Of a stretch of DNA of 64,000 nucleotides, positions 44,156 to 52,372 are shown piece by piece; position 1 is the stretch's first letter, and each line of letters begins with the position of its first letter. Below the pieces are notes generated by a model, which saw only the letters and a program-made list of their open reading frames with translations, did no database searches and was not told the origin of the DNA. A program made the position numbers and the translations under genes. The stretch comes from an uncultured Mailhella sp. (GTDB lineage: Bacteria; Desulfobacterota; Desulfovibrionia; Desulfovibrionales; Desulfovibrionaceae), in NCBI RefSeq assembly GCF_963931295.1, contig NZ_OZ007001.1, forward strand, positions 2,249,001 through 2,313,000. The letters are read 5' to 3'.

Positions 44156-44695
44156 TCACCACCAGTAGAGGGGATAGCGGCGCGAATGGGGAATGTTGTT
44201 CGCGATGAGGGCGATGAACAGCATGATGCAGGCTCCGGCAAGGCAGGGAACCAGCGCGTACCAGTAGCCGAGCTGACGGATGCCTTCGCCGCCGGTCACG
44301 GCGATGAGGGCCGTGGCGCCTCCGGGCGGATGGAGAGTGCCGGTCATGAGCATGACGGCGATGGCCGTGGACACGGCAAGGCAGGCTGCAAGCCAGACGG
44401 TGTCGGGAAAGAGCAGGCCCACGGTGACGCCGGTGAGCGCGGAAACGAAGTGACCGCCCACCAGATTGCGGGGCTGTGCCAGGGGGCTCTGGATGGCGCC
44501 GAAGGCGAGCACAGCCGAAGCTCCGAACGAGCCGATGAGCAGGGGAAACCCCGTGCTTCTGGTCACGTAGCGCTCCAGAAGGGCGATAAGGGCGATGGAA
44601 AGGCAGCTTCCGAACCAGGAGAGCAGAATTTCCTTTCCGCAGACGCGGGGCGGCGTTTCTCCGCCTCCGCGCATTTTTTTCAGTACGCTGGTCAT
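44156..44695 (-). CDS. HPP-family membrane protein
   Basis: 179 residues from the ATG at 44695 (GGAGGA 4 bases upstream). Four predicted membrane helices and the family signature HPPGGATALIAVTG, together with FPLLIGSFGASAVLAFGAIQSPLAQPRNLVGGH. Plant and bacterial HPP proteins have been linked to nitrite transport, but the substrate here is unknown. Single gene with a strong terminator. Confidence 0.9.
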   Translation of the reverse strand: MTSVLKKMRGGGETPPRVCGKEILLSWFGSCLSIALIALLERYVTRSTGFPLLIGSFGASAVLAFGAIQSPLAQPRNLVGGHFVSALTGVTVGLLFPDTVWLAACLAVSTAIAVMLMTGTLHPPGGATALIAVTGGEGIRQLGYWYALVPCLAGACIMLFIALIANNIPHSRRYPLYWW

Positions 44696-45240
44696 GATTC
44701 CTCCATCCGGAGCGTTGTCCGGCAGCGGAAGAACCGTAGGAAAAAACGGAAGCAACGGCTGTGTCCTCAGGCACACTTTATCCGAAAACATGCGCGTCGT
44801 CGCCTACGCCCTGGAAGTCCGGGGGCGTTGCATCGGAGAGGCGGAAAAGGCGGCGCGACAGACTGGGGGCGCTCGGTCTGCGCTGATGAGCGGCGCGCGG
44901 AGAACCGGGGAGCGGCGGAGGCGAGAAAAAGGCTGCGCACGCTGTTGCGTGGAAAAGGGGCAGGCGTCTTGCGCTTTGGAGCCTGCAAAACGCGCGCATC
45001 GTCCGGCAGGGCTCGGCAGGAATTCGGCGAGCGGAGCGGAAGCCGCCCGGAAGTTTGTCTTCGGCGCTGCGAACGCAGCGAAGACTTCGTCGTGCTGCTG
45101 ACGGGGCGTTGCCGGCGCTGGACATGCGCCAGGAGCGACCGCTCCGGGCCGTCCGGTCGGCAGAGGAAAGGAGCGGCGGGCAGGCTTCCCGGTCGGTTTG
45201 ACTTTCGCTCCGGCTTCATGCAGCGTCTGTTTTTTCAAGG
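44696..45240. other. GC-rich spacer, no gene seen
   Basis: About 545 bases between the divergent HPP and GNAT genes. Arg/Ala-rich open frames on both strands have no ribosome-binding site or family features. Confidence 0.5.
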
Positions 45241-45251
45241 AGGAAGCGAGC

Positions 45252-45854
45252 ATGTCGGAGAACGGAAACGTGCGTCTGGTCAGGGCTGCTTCGGAAGAGC
45301 TGCGCGACTTGATGAGGGCGTTGCAGGAAGCCTTTGCGCCTGCCGTGCGCGAAGCATTCGGGCCGAGGGATTATGGCCCCATACCTCCGGATGAGGACGT
45401 GTGGGCGTCGTTCCGCGCGCCCGGAGCGCAGGTGTACCATATCGTTCGGAACGAGGAGCGCGTCGGCGGAGCGGTGGTCAGGATTCATGAGAAAAGCGGA
45501 TGCAACGCTCTGGAGCTTTTCTTCATTTCTCCGGCCTTTCACGGCATGGGGCTGGGGCTTGCCGCCTGGCGGGCCATGGAAGCCATGTATCCGCAGACCA
45601 AGGTTTGGGAAACCGTGACGCCGTACTTTGAAAAGCGCAACATTCATTTTTACGTGAACAGGTGCGGATTTCACATTGTGGAATTTTTCAATGCGCATCA
45701 TCGGGATCCCGCCCTGGCTGCGCCGCTGTGCCCGGACGGTCTGCCTCTACCGGGCATGGACGAGTATTTCCGCTTTCGGAAAATCATGGGCGGCGTGGAG
45801 GCGTCGGATTCGACGCCCGGAGCAGAGTCCGCCGAAGGTTGTCCGGCAAGCTGA
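45252..45854 (+). CDS. GNAT-family acetyltransferase
   Basis: 200 residues from the ATG at 45252, preceded by AAGGAGGAA. GNAT fold: VGGAVVRIHEKSGCNALELFFISPAFHGMGLGLAAWRAME holds strand 4 and the acetyl-CoA loop (Q/R-x-x-G-x-G/A region read as FHGMGLGLA), and FYVNRCGFHIVEFFNAHH is the usual C-terminal strand. The substrate is not predictable. The last 25 residues look unstructured. No operon partner. Confidence 0.8.
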   Translation: MSENGNVRLVRAASEELRDLMRALQEAFAPAVREAFGPRDYGPIPPDEDVWASFRAPGAQVYHIVRNEERVGGAVVRIHEKSGCNALELFFISPAFHGMGLGLAAWRAMEAMYPQTKVWETVTPYFEKRNIHFYVNRCGFHIVEFFNAHHRDPALAAPLCPDGLPLPGMDEYFRFRKIMGGVEASDSTPGAESAEGCPAS

Positions 45855-46064
45855 TGCGGCCTGCGGAGGCGTTGACGTCGTTTCCGGGGCGCGGAGGGCT
45901 CGTTGAGCATGCGAGAGGAGAGCACCGCTCCGGGCCTGTCCGCTCGGTGCGGGAAAGGCGCGGCGCAAGAGCCCGGAGGCCCTGAGCAGAGCACGGCGAG
46001 TCGGGGCAAGGAGCCTGGAAGGGATGAGCGGCGCAGGCGAGGCGATGCCGCACGTTTCCGGCTT

Positions 46065-46925
46065 TTACAGGGTGGGACGCTGATAGAAGAGCCCGGCGAG
46101 GTCCTGGGTTTTTATGGTGTTGATGAAGGAATGGGGATCGACCTTCCGGACGGCGTGCACGACCTTCTTGCTTTCGTCGCTGGACACCACGGAATAGACG
46201 AGGCTGCGTTCCTTGAGGTGGAAGGAACCTTCGCCTCTGAGGATGGTCGCGCCGTGGCGGGAGGTGGCATAGATGACTTCGCACACTTCCTGCGGATTGT
46301 CCGTGACGATGAAGAGCGTTTTTTTCTGATAGCGCTTGTAGAGCGTGTGGACGACCTGCGTGGTGGTGTACTGGAAGATGATGGAATAGAGGGCCTTGTC
46401 CCAGCCGAAGACGAAGCCGGCCACGACGAGAAGAACAACGTTGAAGTAGAGCACGACGTTCCAGGCGTCTATGCCCTTGCGCTGGGAAAGATAGATGGCG
46501 ATGAAGTCCGTGCCGCCGCTCGTGGTGTCCATGCGCAGGCAGAGGCTGATGGAAAAGCCGTTGATGATGCCGCCGAAAATGCTGATGAGCAGCGTGTCGT
46601 AGGTGATGATGTAGGAAGGAAGAAGATCGGTCAGCAGACCGGTGAGCACGATCATCAGGCAGGAATAGAGGGTGAACTTTTTGCCGATGTAGCGGAACCC
46701 GATATAGATGGGTATCATGTTCAGCAGAAAGTTGACCACGGCAAAGGACAGGGAGATGTTCAGAAAACGTTCCGAAAGCCGCTGAATGAGAATGGTGAGA
46801 CCTGTCGCGCCGCCGGGATAGAGTCCGCCTGTCTGCACGAAGGTGTTGATGTTGAGCGCCATGAGCAGCGAGGCCAGGCACACGACGAGAATGGTCTTGG
46901 AGTCGTCTTTCCAGCTGAAGAGCAT
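46065..46925 (-). CDS. YitT-family membrane protein (DUF161/DUF2179)
   Basis: 286 residues from the ATG at 46925 (AGAGGT upstream). Residues 1-190 form about six membrane helices with the repeated family motifs (GGLYPGGATGLTILIQRL, TTSGGTDFIAIYLSQRKG); residues about 200-286 are the cytoplasmic DUF2179 domain (TLFIVTDNPQEVCEVIYATSRHGATILRGEG), a PII-like fold. Role unknown. It follows the P1B ATPase on the same strand with a 94-base gap. Confidence 0.9.
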   Translation of the reverse strand: MLFSWKDDSKTILVVCLASLLMALNINTFVQTGGLYPGGATGLTILIQRLSERFLNISLSFAVVNFLLNMIPIYIGFRYIGKKFTLYSCLMIVLTGLLTDLLPSYIITYDTLLISIFGGIINGFSISLCLRMDTTSGGTDFIAIYLSQRKGIDAWNVVLYFNVVLLVVAGFVFGWDKALYSIIFQYTTTQVVHTLYKRYQKKTLFIVTDNPQEVCEVIYATSRHGATILRGEGSFHLKERSLVYSVVSSDESKKVVHAVRKVDPHSFINTIKTQDLAGLFYQRPTL

Positions 46926-47019
46926 GGGAACCTCTGAAAAAAGGTGATGGATATATCCTTTCTTTACGGGTTCCTGAAAAAATAGCAAGAGGCCAGGGCG
47001 GGTCTCTTGCGCGGAAGCG

Positions 47020-48876
47020 TCAGACGCTCTTTTTCTCCCAGCGCAGCAGCAGGGCGGAGTGAAGCACCACGGCCACGGAGCCCGCGTTGTGGACAAGCGC
47101 TCCGGTGACGGGATTGAGCGCCCCGACAGCGGCCAGCACGATGGCCGCAAAGTTCAGCGCCATGGAAAAGGTCAGGTTGAAGCGTATGGCCTTCATCATG
47201 CGCCGGGAGAGCAGAAAGGCGTGCGGCACTTCGCCTATGCCGTCGCGCACGAGCACGATGTCGGCGGCGTCCACGGCAATGTCGCTGCCCATGCCGCCCA
47301 TGGCCATGCCCACATGCGCCTTTTTCAGCGCCGGAGCGTCGTTGACGCCGTCGCCGATCATGCACACGCGGGCGTGTTCGTCCATGAAGCGCATCTTGTC
47401 TTCGGGCAGGCATTCGGCGTGCCAGTCCTCAATGCCGAGCTCCCGGGCCGTGTGACGCGCGGCGCCTGCGTGATCGCCGGTGAGAAGCACCGGTCTCACC
47501 CCGGCATCTTTGAGGGCGCGCACGGTTTGCGCGGCCTCGGCGCGGGGCATGTCGGAAAGGGCGATGAATCCGGCAGGGCGGCCGTCCGCGGCAATCCACA
47601 CGACGGTGCAGCCTTCGTTCACAAACTCCGAGGCCCGGGCAACATCCTCTTCGGTCGGGACTGCGCCCTCGGCGGCGAGAAAGGCGGCGCTTCCCGCGGC
47701 CACGCGTCGCCCTTCCACGGTGCAGCGCACGCCGCGGCCCGGAATCATCTGAAAATTTTCGCCGTCGGGAATCTGCTCCTCTTCGCCGAAGCCCTGCACC
47801 ACGGCGCGACCGAGCGGATGTTCCGAACGACGTTCCGCTCCGGCGCAGAGCCGGTGGAGTTCCCGGTCCGAGAGGTCGGGGCGCAGGCTGCACGCCGCGC
47901 GCACCCGCGGTTCGCCGAGCGTGAGCGTGCCGGTCTTGTCGAAGGCGCAGATCTCGGCGTCGGCCAGGCGTTCCAGCGCGTCGCCCTGCCGCACGAGCAT
48001 GCCGTGCCGCGTGAGGTTGCCTATGGCCGCCACAATGGCCGTGGGCGTGGCAAGCACCAGCGAACAGGGGCAGAACACCACGAGAATGGTGACCGCGCGA
48101 ATGATTTCCCCGGTAACAAGCCATGTGGCGAGCGCGGCGGAGAATGCGCCCGCCACTATCCAGGTGGCCCAGCGGTCGGCCAGGCGCACCACCTTCGCCT
48201 TGCCGGCGTCCGCGGACTGCACCAGCCGTATCATGCGCTGAATGGAGCCGTCCGTGCCGCTGCGGGTGGCCTTCATGTCGAAGGAGCCGTAGCGGTTCAC
48301 GGTGCCGCTGTACACTTCGTCGCCTTCCGCCTTGTCCACGGGCAGGGATTCGCCGGTGAGCAGCGCCTGATCCACGGAACTCTGACCGCGCAGGATCACG
48401 CCGTCGGCAGGCACGGTTTCTCCGGGCAGTACGCGCAGCGCGTCGCCTTCGCGCACGTCTTTTGCCGGAGTCATGATTTCCCGCCCGTCCTTGAGAAGGC
48501 GCGCGGTCTGCGGACTGAGGCGGATCAGCTTTTCAATGCCCGCCCGGGCGCGCGCCGTGGTCACTTCTTCGAGCAGCGAGCCGAGCTGCATGATGAAGGC
48601 CACCTCGCCGGCGGCAAAGTCTTCGCCGATGATCACGGAGGCGACAAGGGCCGTGGCCACCAGCACGTCGGCCTTGACGTCGAAGGCCGTGACCAGTCCG
48701 ACCACGGCCTCCTTGACGATGGGCACGCCGCACAGCACGATGGCGACCCATGCGGGGTCCACGGGAAAGCCCTCGGGAACAAGCATGCTGGCCAGCAGCG
48801 ACAGCCCCGAAAGCATGAGAAATATGAGTTCCGTCTTGAAGTCGCGCCAGATCGAGAGCATGTCCGTTGTCGTCAT
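47020..48876 (-). CDS. P1B-type heavy-metal ATPase without N-terminal metal-binding domain
   Basis: 618 residues, AGGAGG before the ATG at 48876. Complete P-type core: LLTGESLPVDKAEGD actuator, membrane CPC in VVFCPCSLVLATPTAI, phosphorylation DKTGTLTLGEP, HP motif SEHPLG, hinge MIGDGVNDAPALKKAHVGMAMG. There is no HMA or His-rich N terminus. The last membrane helix reads HNAGSVAVVLHSALLL, which is neither the Cu class (YN...MSSS) nor the Zn class (DKG) and is closer to the HN-x-(S/G)S type known from CtpC/CtpV-like pumps. The CsoR-like gene upstream suggests Cu(I) or another thiophilic metal; the substrate is open. Confidence 0.92.
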   Translation of the reverse strand: MTTTDMLSIWRDFKTELIFLMLSGLSLLASMLVPEGFPVDPAWVAIVLCGVPIVKEAVVGLVTAFDVKADVLVATALVASVIIGEDFAAGEVAFIMQLGSLLEEVTTARARAGIEKLIRLSPQTARLLKDGREIMTPAKDVREGDALRVLPGETVPADGVILRGQSSVDQALLTGESLPVDKAEGDEVYSGTVNRYGSFDMKATRSGTDGSIQRMIRLVQSADAGKAKVVRLADRWATWIVAGAFSAALATWLVTGEIIRAVTILVVFCPCSLVLATPTAIVAAIGNLTRHGMLVRQGDALERLADAEICAFDKTGTLTLGEPRVRAACSLRPDLSDRELHRLCAGAERRSEHPLGRAVVQGFGEEEQIPDGENFQMIPGRGVRCTVEGRRVAAGSAAFLAAEGAVPTEEDVARASEFVNEGCTVVWIAADGRPAGFIALSDMPRAEAAQTVRALKDAGVRPVLLTGDHAGAARHTARELGIEDWHAECLPEDKMRFMDEHARVCMIGDGVNDAPALKKAHVGMAMGGMGSDIAVDAADIVLVRDGIGEVPHAFLLSRRMMKAIRFNLTFSMALNFAAIVLAAVGALNPVTGALVHNAGSVAVVLHSALLLRWEKKSV

Positions 48877-48907
48877 GGAGGCCTCCTGCAGCCGTGGGCA
48901 TGTCTGA

Positions 48908-48937
48908 AAAATACCTATAGGGGTATAGGTTTGTCAA
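48908..48937 (-). promoter_or_regulatory. Promoter with CsoR-type operator for the P1B ATPase
   Basis: On the minus strand TTGACA (48937-48932), 18-base spacer, TATTTT (48913-48908). Between them lies ACCTATA-CCCC-TATAGGT (48930-48913), a perfect 7+4+7 palindrome of the CsoR/RcnR type (ATACC-Cn-GGTAT). Repressor bound here would block polymerase. Confidence 0.8.
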
Positions 48938-48944
48938 GGGGCAC

Positions 48945-48975
48945 AAAAAAGACCGGCCGCAGGGAGGGGCCGGTC
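48945..48975 (-). terminator. Intrinsic terminator after csoR
   Basis: GACCGGCC / GGCCGGTC (48975-48968 and 48958-48951 on the minus strand) followed by T6, directly upstream of the ATPase promoter. Confidence 0.88.
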
Positions 48976-48980
48976 CTTCG

Positions 48981-49256
48981 TCAGTTCATGTTGGCGAAGC
49001 GTTCCACGGCCTTGGTGAAGCTGGCTATGGTCTGGTCGGCGTCGCCGTGTTCTATGCCGTCGCGCACGCAGTGGCGTATGTGGCCTTCGAGCACCACCTG
49101 TCCGGCCTTGTGCAGGGCGGATTTGGCGGCGTTGATCTGGGCGAGCACGTCCTCGCAGGGAATGTCTTCGTCTATCATGCGGTCGATGGCCTGCACCTGA
49201 CCGATGATTTTTTTCAACCTGCGGTGCAGGTTTTCGGAATCCATGCACTGTCTCAT
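48981..49256 (-). CDS. csoR: CsoR/RcnR/FrmR-family metal-sensing repressor
   Basis: 91 residues from the ATG at 49256 (GGAGGT 6 bases upstream). All-helical DUF156 repressor: NLHRRLKKIIGQVQAIDRMI, then the sensor ligands Cys in EDIPCEDVLAQINAAKSAL and His-x3-Cys in EGHIRHCVRD. This C-H-C set is that of Cu(I)-sensing CsoR, unlike the His-rich set of RcnR or the Glu of FrmR. It should bind the palindrome in front of the P1B ATPase and release it when loaded with metal. Between the two genes a terminator is followed by the operator-promoter, so the ATPase has its own regulated transcript. Confidence 0.92.
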   Translation of the reverse strand: MRQCMDSENLHRRLKKIIGQVQAIDRMIDEDIPCEDVLAQINAAKSALHKAGQVVLEGHIRHCVRDGIEHGDADQTIASFTKAVERFANMN

Positions 49257-49653
49257 GCGGGTACCTCCGGCCCCGAAAGGTCGGGGCATGTTTTCCGCCG
49301 AAGTTGCGGCTCCTGGCTTTGGAGCGGCGGGGAAGGACGCGTCCTGCAGGGCGGCGGCATCTGCGGCGGGACACATGACGCCGTTCAGGAAAGGGCGTTG
49401 GAACGAGTGTATCTTAACTTCTTCGGCCTTCAAAGAAGGCGAAAGGCGGCCGTGCCGGAGCGTTGCCGGGAGTGGGGGAAGTTTCGGCGGCGGAGTTTGG
49501 CGCTCCTTTCCGGCAGGAGGAGGGAGCTGTGAGCCGTCCTGGGCGTCTGAAAAAGACCGCAGGCATCATGCTTTCCTGCTCTTTGGGGACAGGTGGAACC
49601 GGAAATATCTTTTATGATGAAAAAAGCCGACAGGGAGAGCTGCGGGACTCGTC
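49257..49653. other. Spacer between csoR and the EAL gene, no gene seen
   Basis: About 400 bases. A hairpin CCCCGACC-TTT-CGGGG lies in the csoR leader (about 49270-49288). No palindrome like the ATPase operator is visible upstream of csoR. Open frames lack support. Confidence 0.5.
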
Positions 49654-49682
49654 TTGTAGCTCGGCGCGTTCTGATATAGAAT
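49654..49682 (+). promoter_or_regulatory. Sigma-70-type promoter of the EAL gene
   Basis: TTGTAG (49654-49659), 17-base spacer, TAGAAT (49677-49682). Confidence 0.55.
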
Positions 49683-49756
49683 AACCCATATTTTCCGCAG
49701 AAATATTTTGCCGTCGGAAGCAGCCGGGATGTTTTTATGAGGCTGCGTACATCTGC

Positions 49757-52342
49757 ATGGACAGGGTGAAAGAAGAGTCGATGGATAGTCTTTGGAACAA
49801 CAGTGAGCTTCGTCAGCAGATGCTGAACCATTTCGGAGACAGTACGGGCGAGTGCTATCAGTACTATTCCTTTGTGGAAAAAAAGTTTTGCTTTTCCGAG
49901 AATATTCAGAAAATAACGGCCATGATTCCCCGTTCGGGCTGTTCGCTGGACGAGTGGTACCGGGTGATATATCCCGCGGACTGCGCCAGACTGAAGCGCT
50001 ATGTTTCGGGTTCCTTCCGCCGGGAGCGGCAGCACTATCATTTCAACTACCGCATGCGGAACCGTTTCGGACAGCTGATATGGCTCAGCAGCAAGGGAAA
50101 ATGCTATTTCGATAAGTGCGGCAGGGCGAGTTTTTTCCTGGGAACGATATCGGCGCAGGATCATCTGGAGCAGCCCGTCAGGGACAGCTGTCAGACGGCG
50201 TGGCTGAAGGAGCTGGAAAAGGCGCACCATCAGGGACGAAGCGGCCATCTTCTGATGGTGAACGTGGACAATCTGAGCCGGATAAATCTGAAATACGGCC
50301 GGGAGTGCGGCAACGGCGTTCTTGAAGTGCTCAGGGACGCCATGAACGACGCCTGCGCGGGCGAGCAGCGGGCATGCCGGATCAACGGCAACTGCTTCTG
50401 CATACTTCTGTCGGAGACGGACGAAGAGCAGGTGAAGGCATATTTTCGGAATGTGCAGAGAAGCCTTGAGGGCGAATGCACCATTTCCGGCGGCTGCGTT
50501 CCGCTGCAGAAGTATCAGATTCCGGAGAGCGAAATGCTTCTGCAGTATGCCGAGAGTTCTCTGGAGGCCGCAAAGAAGTCGGGAAAGAACAGACTGTGCT
50601 TCTTCATGCCCGAGGATTATGAGCGAAAGATAGCCGCTCTGGAACTGCTCGAGGAAATGGAGAACTCCGTCAGAAACGACTTTTCGGGATTTTTTCTTCT
50701 CTATCAGGCGCAGATCCGTTCCGAGACTTTCGAACTTGCAGGAGCAGAGGCGCTGCTTCGGTTCCGCTCTTCCCGAAGGGGCGTCATTTCGCCGGACGAA
50801 TGCATTCCGGTGCTGGAGCAGAGCGGGCTCATCGTGCCGGTCGGCAAGTGGATCATCCGGAAGGCGCTGGAACAGTGCCGCATCTGGAGACTGACGGTTC
50901 CCGACTTTCACGTCAGCATCAACATGTCCTACCGTCAGCTGTGGCAGTCGGAGATCCAGGAGGATGTTCTGAAGCTGCTCCGGGCGAGCGGTCTTCCCGG
51001 AAGCGCTCTCACCGTCGAGGTCACGGAAGGCAGGGAGCTTCAGAACTATCCGTATCTGAACGCCGTGTTCAGCGCTTGGAAGGAGGAGGGCATAGCGATC
51101 GCCGTGGACGATTTCGGGACCGGCTATTCCAGCCTGAGCTGGCTGAAAGAATTGTCCATCGACGAGATCAAGATCGACCGCTGCTTCGTGAGCGGCATTC
51201 AGCACAGCGCCTACAATCTGCGTCTTTTGTCCAACATCATCGAACTGGCTGCGGGCGGCGGCATCCGCGTATGCTGCGAAGGCGTGGAAAACTCCGAGGA
51301 ACTTGCCGTGCTGGAGCCGCTTCATCCGGCGCTCTATCAGGGGTATTTCTTTGCAAGGCCCATGTCCCCTGAGAAATTCGTGCTCAGAAGGAACTATCTG
51401 GAGGCCGTTCCCTGTCCCGACGACAGGGAGCGGGAGAAGCTCTCCATGTCTTCAAAGGACAGGTATGCGCTTGAGCACACCATACTGGAGAAGACCGAGG
51501 ACGTCATTTCCCTGTGCGACGTTTTGACGCATGAGATATACTATCTCAATGCTGCGGGGAAAAGAATCTTCGGCGTCAGGGATTACCGGGGACGGAAATG
51601 CTATGAGGCGCTGCGGGGCCTGGACGCTCCCTGCAGCTTCTGTCCCAATGCCGGGCTGCGCCATGACTCCTTTCATATATGGGAGGACTGGAACAGTTAC
51701 TGCGACAGGCATTTTCTTCTGAAGGACAAGCTTCTGGACGTGGACGAGAAGACGTTGCGTCTTCAGGTCGGCATGGACATCACGAGGCGGGAGTACGTCA
51801 GCCGGAAGTCTCAGGCCCGTCTGGATTTTGCAAGGCGCATCACCGGCTACGTGGATGTGCTGCATCGTCAGAGGGACTGGAGCCGTGCCGTGGATCTGGT
51901 GCTGGCCTCGCTCGGAGAATTCTACAGGGCCGACCGGGCCTATCTCTTTGAACCTTCGCCTGCGAAGCCCGGGTTCTGGGACAATACTTTCGAGTGGTGC
52001 GCTTCGGGCATCACGCCGCAGAAGGAGAATCTTCAGCAGGTGCCGCCGGAAGCGGTGTTCCGATGGATGGAACTCTTCCTGCACGACAAGTCCGTCATCA
52101 TCTACAATAAGGAGCCGCTCAGGAGTCGTTCCCCTCTTGAATGGGAGATGCTCGAGCGTCAGGAGATCCATCGGCTCATCGCCGTGCCGCTCATGGAAGA
52201 AGGCCGTGTGGCCGGCTTCGTGGGCGTGGACAATCCCCGCAACGCCATCGACGACGACACCCAGATCCGGGTGCTGGCCAGCTTCCTCGTGGTCCGCTTC
52301 CAGAGAGAGCGCAGAGAGCGTCTGGAGCGGGGCGAACACTGA
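49757..52342 (+). CDS. Cyclic-di-GMP phosphodiesterase: PAS - degenerate GGDEF - EAL - PAS - GAF
   Basis: 861 residues; an ATG at 49781 (GAAGAG upstream) is an equally possible start. Order: PAS (about 25-135), GGDEF-like domain (about 145-290) whose active motif reads INGNCF instead of GGDEF, so no cyclase activity is expected; EAL (about 300-550) with all catalytic residues present (GAEALLRF, INMSYRQL, VEVTEG, VDDFGTGYSSL, IKID, CEGVEN, YQGYFFARPM); second PAS-like region with CSFCPN cysteines (about 575-690), and GAF (about 700-850). It should hydrolyse c-di-GMP under control of its sensory domains. Cytoplasmic, no membrane helices. Single gene. Confidence 0.9.
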   Translation: MDRVKEESMDSLWNNSELRQQMLNHFGDSTGECYQYYSFVEKKFCFSENIQKITAMIPRSGCSLDEWYRVIYPADCARLKRYVSGSFRRERQHYHFNYRMRNRFGQLIWLSSKGKCYFDKCGRASFFLGTISAQDHLEQPVRDSCQTAWLKELEKAHHQGRSGHLLMVNVDNLSRINLKYGRECGNGVLEVLRDAMNDACAGEQRACRINGNCFCILLSETDEEQVKAYFRNVQRSLEGECTISGGCVPLQKYQIPESEMLLQYAESSLEAAKKSGKNRLCFFMPEDYERKIAALELLEEMENSVRNDFSGFFLLYQAQIRSETFELAGAEALLRFRSSRRGVISPDECIPVLEQSGLIVPVGKWIIRKALEQCRIWRLTVPDFHVSINMSYRQLWQSEIQEDVLKLLRASGLPGSALTVEVTEGRELQNYPYLNAVFSAWKEEGIAIAVDDFGTGYSSLSWLKELSIDEIKIDRCFVSGIQHSAYNLRLLSNIIELAAGGGIRVCCEGVENSEELAVLEPLHPALYQGYFFARPMSPEKFVLRRNYLEAVPCPDDREREKLSMSSKDRYALEHTILEKTEDVISLCDVLTHEIYYLNAAGKRIFGVRDYRGRKCYEALRGLDAPCSFCPNAGLRHDSFHIWEDWNSYCDRHFLLKDKLLDVDEKTLRLQVGMDITRREYVSRKSQARLDFARRITGYVDVLHRQRDWSRAVDLVLASLGEFYRADRAYLFEPSPAKPGFWDNTFEWCASGITPQKENLQQVPPEAVFRWMELFLHDKSVIIYNKEPLRSRSPLEWEMLERQEIHRLIAVPLMEEGRVAGFVGVDNPRNAIDDDTQIRVLASFLVVRFQRERRERLERGEH

Positions 52343-52372
52343 GGAGCGTCGCCCAGCCGTGATTTCGCTCTC

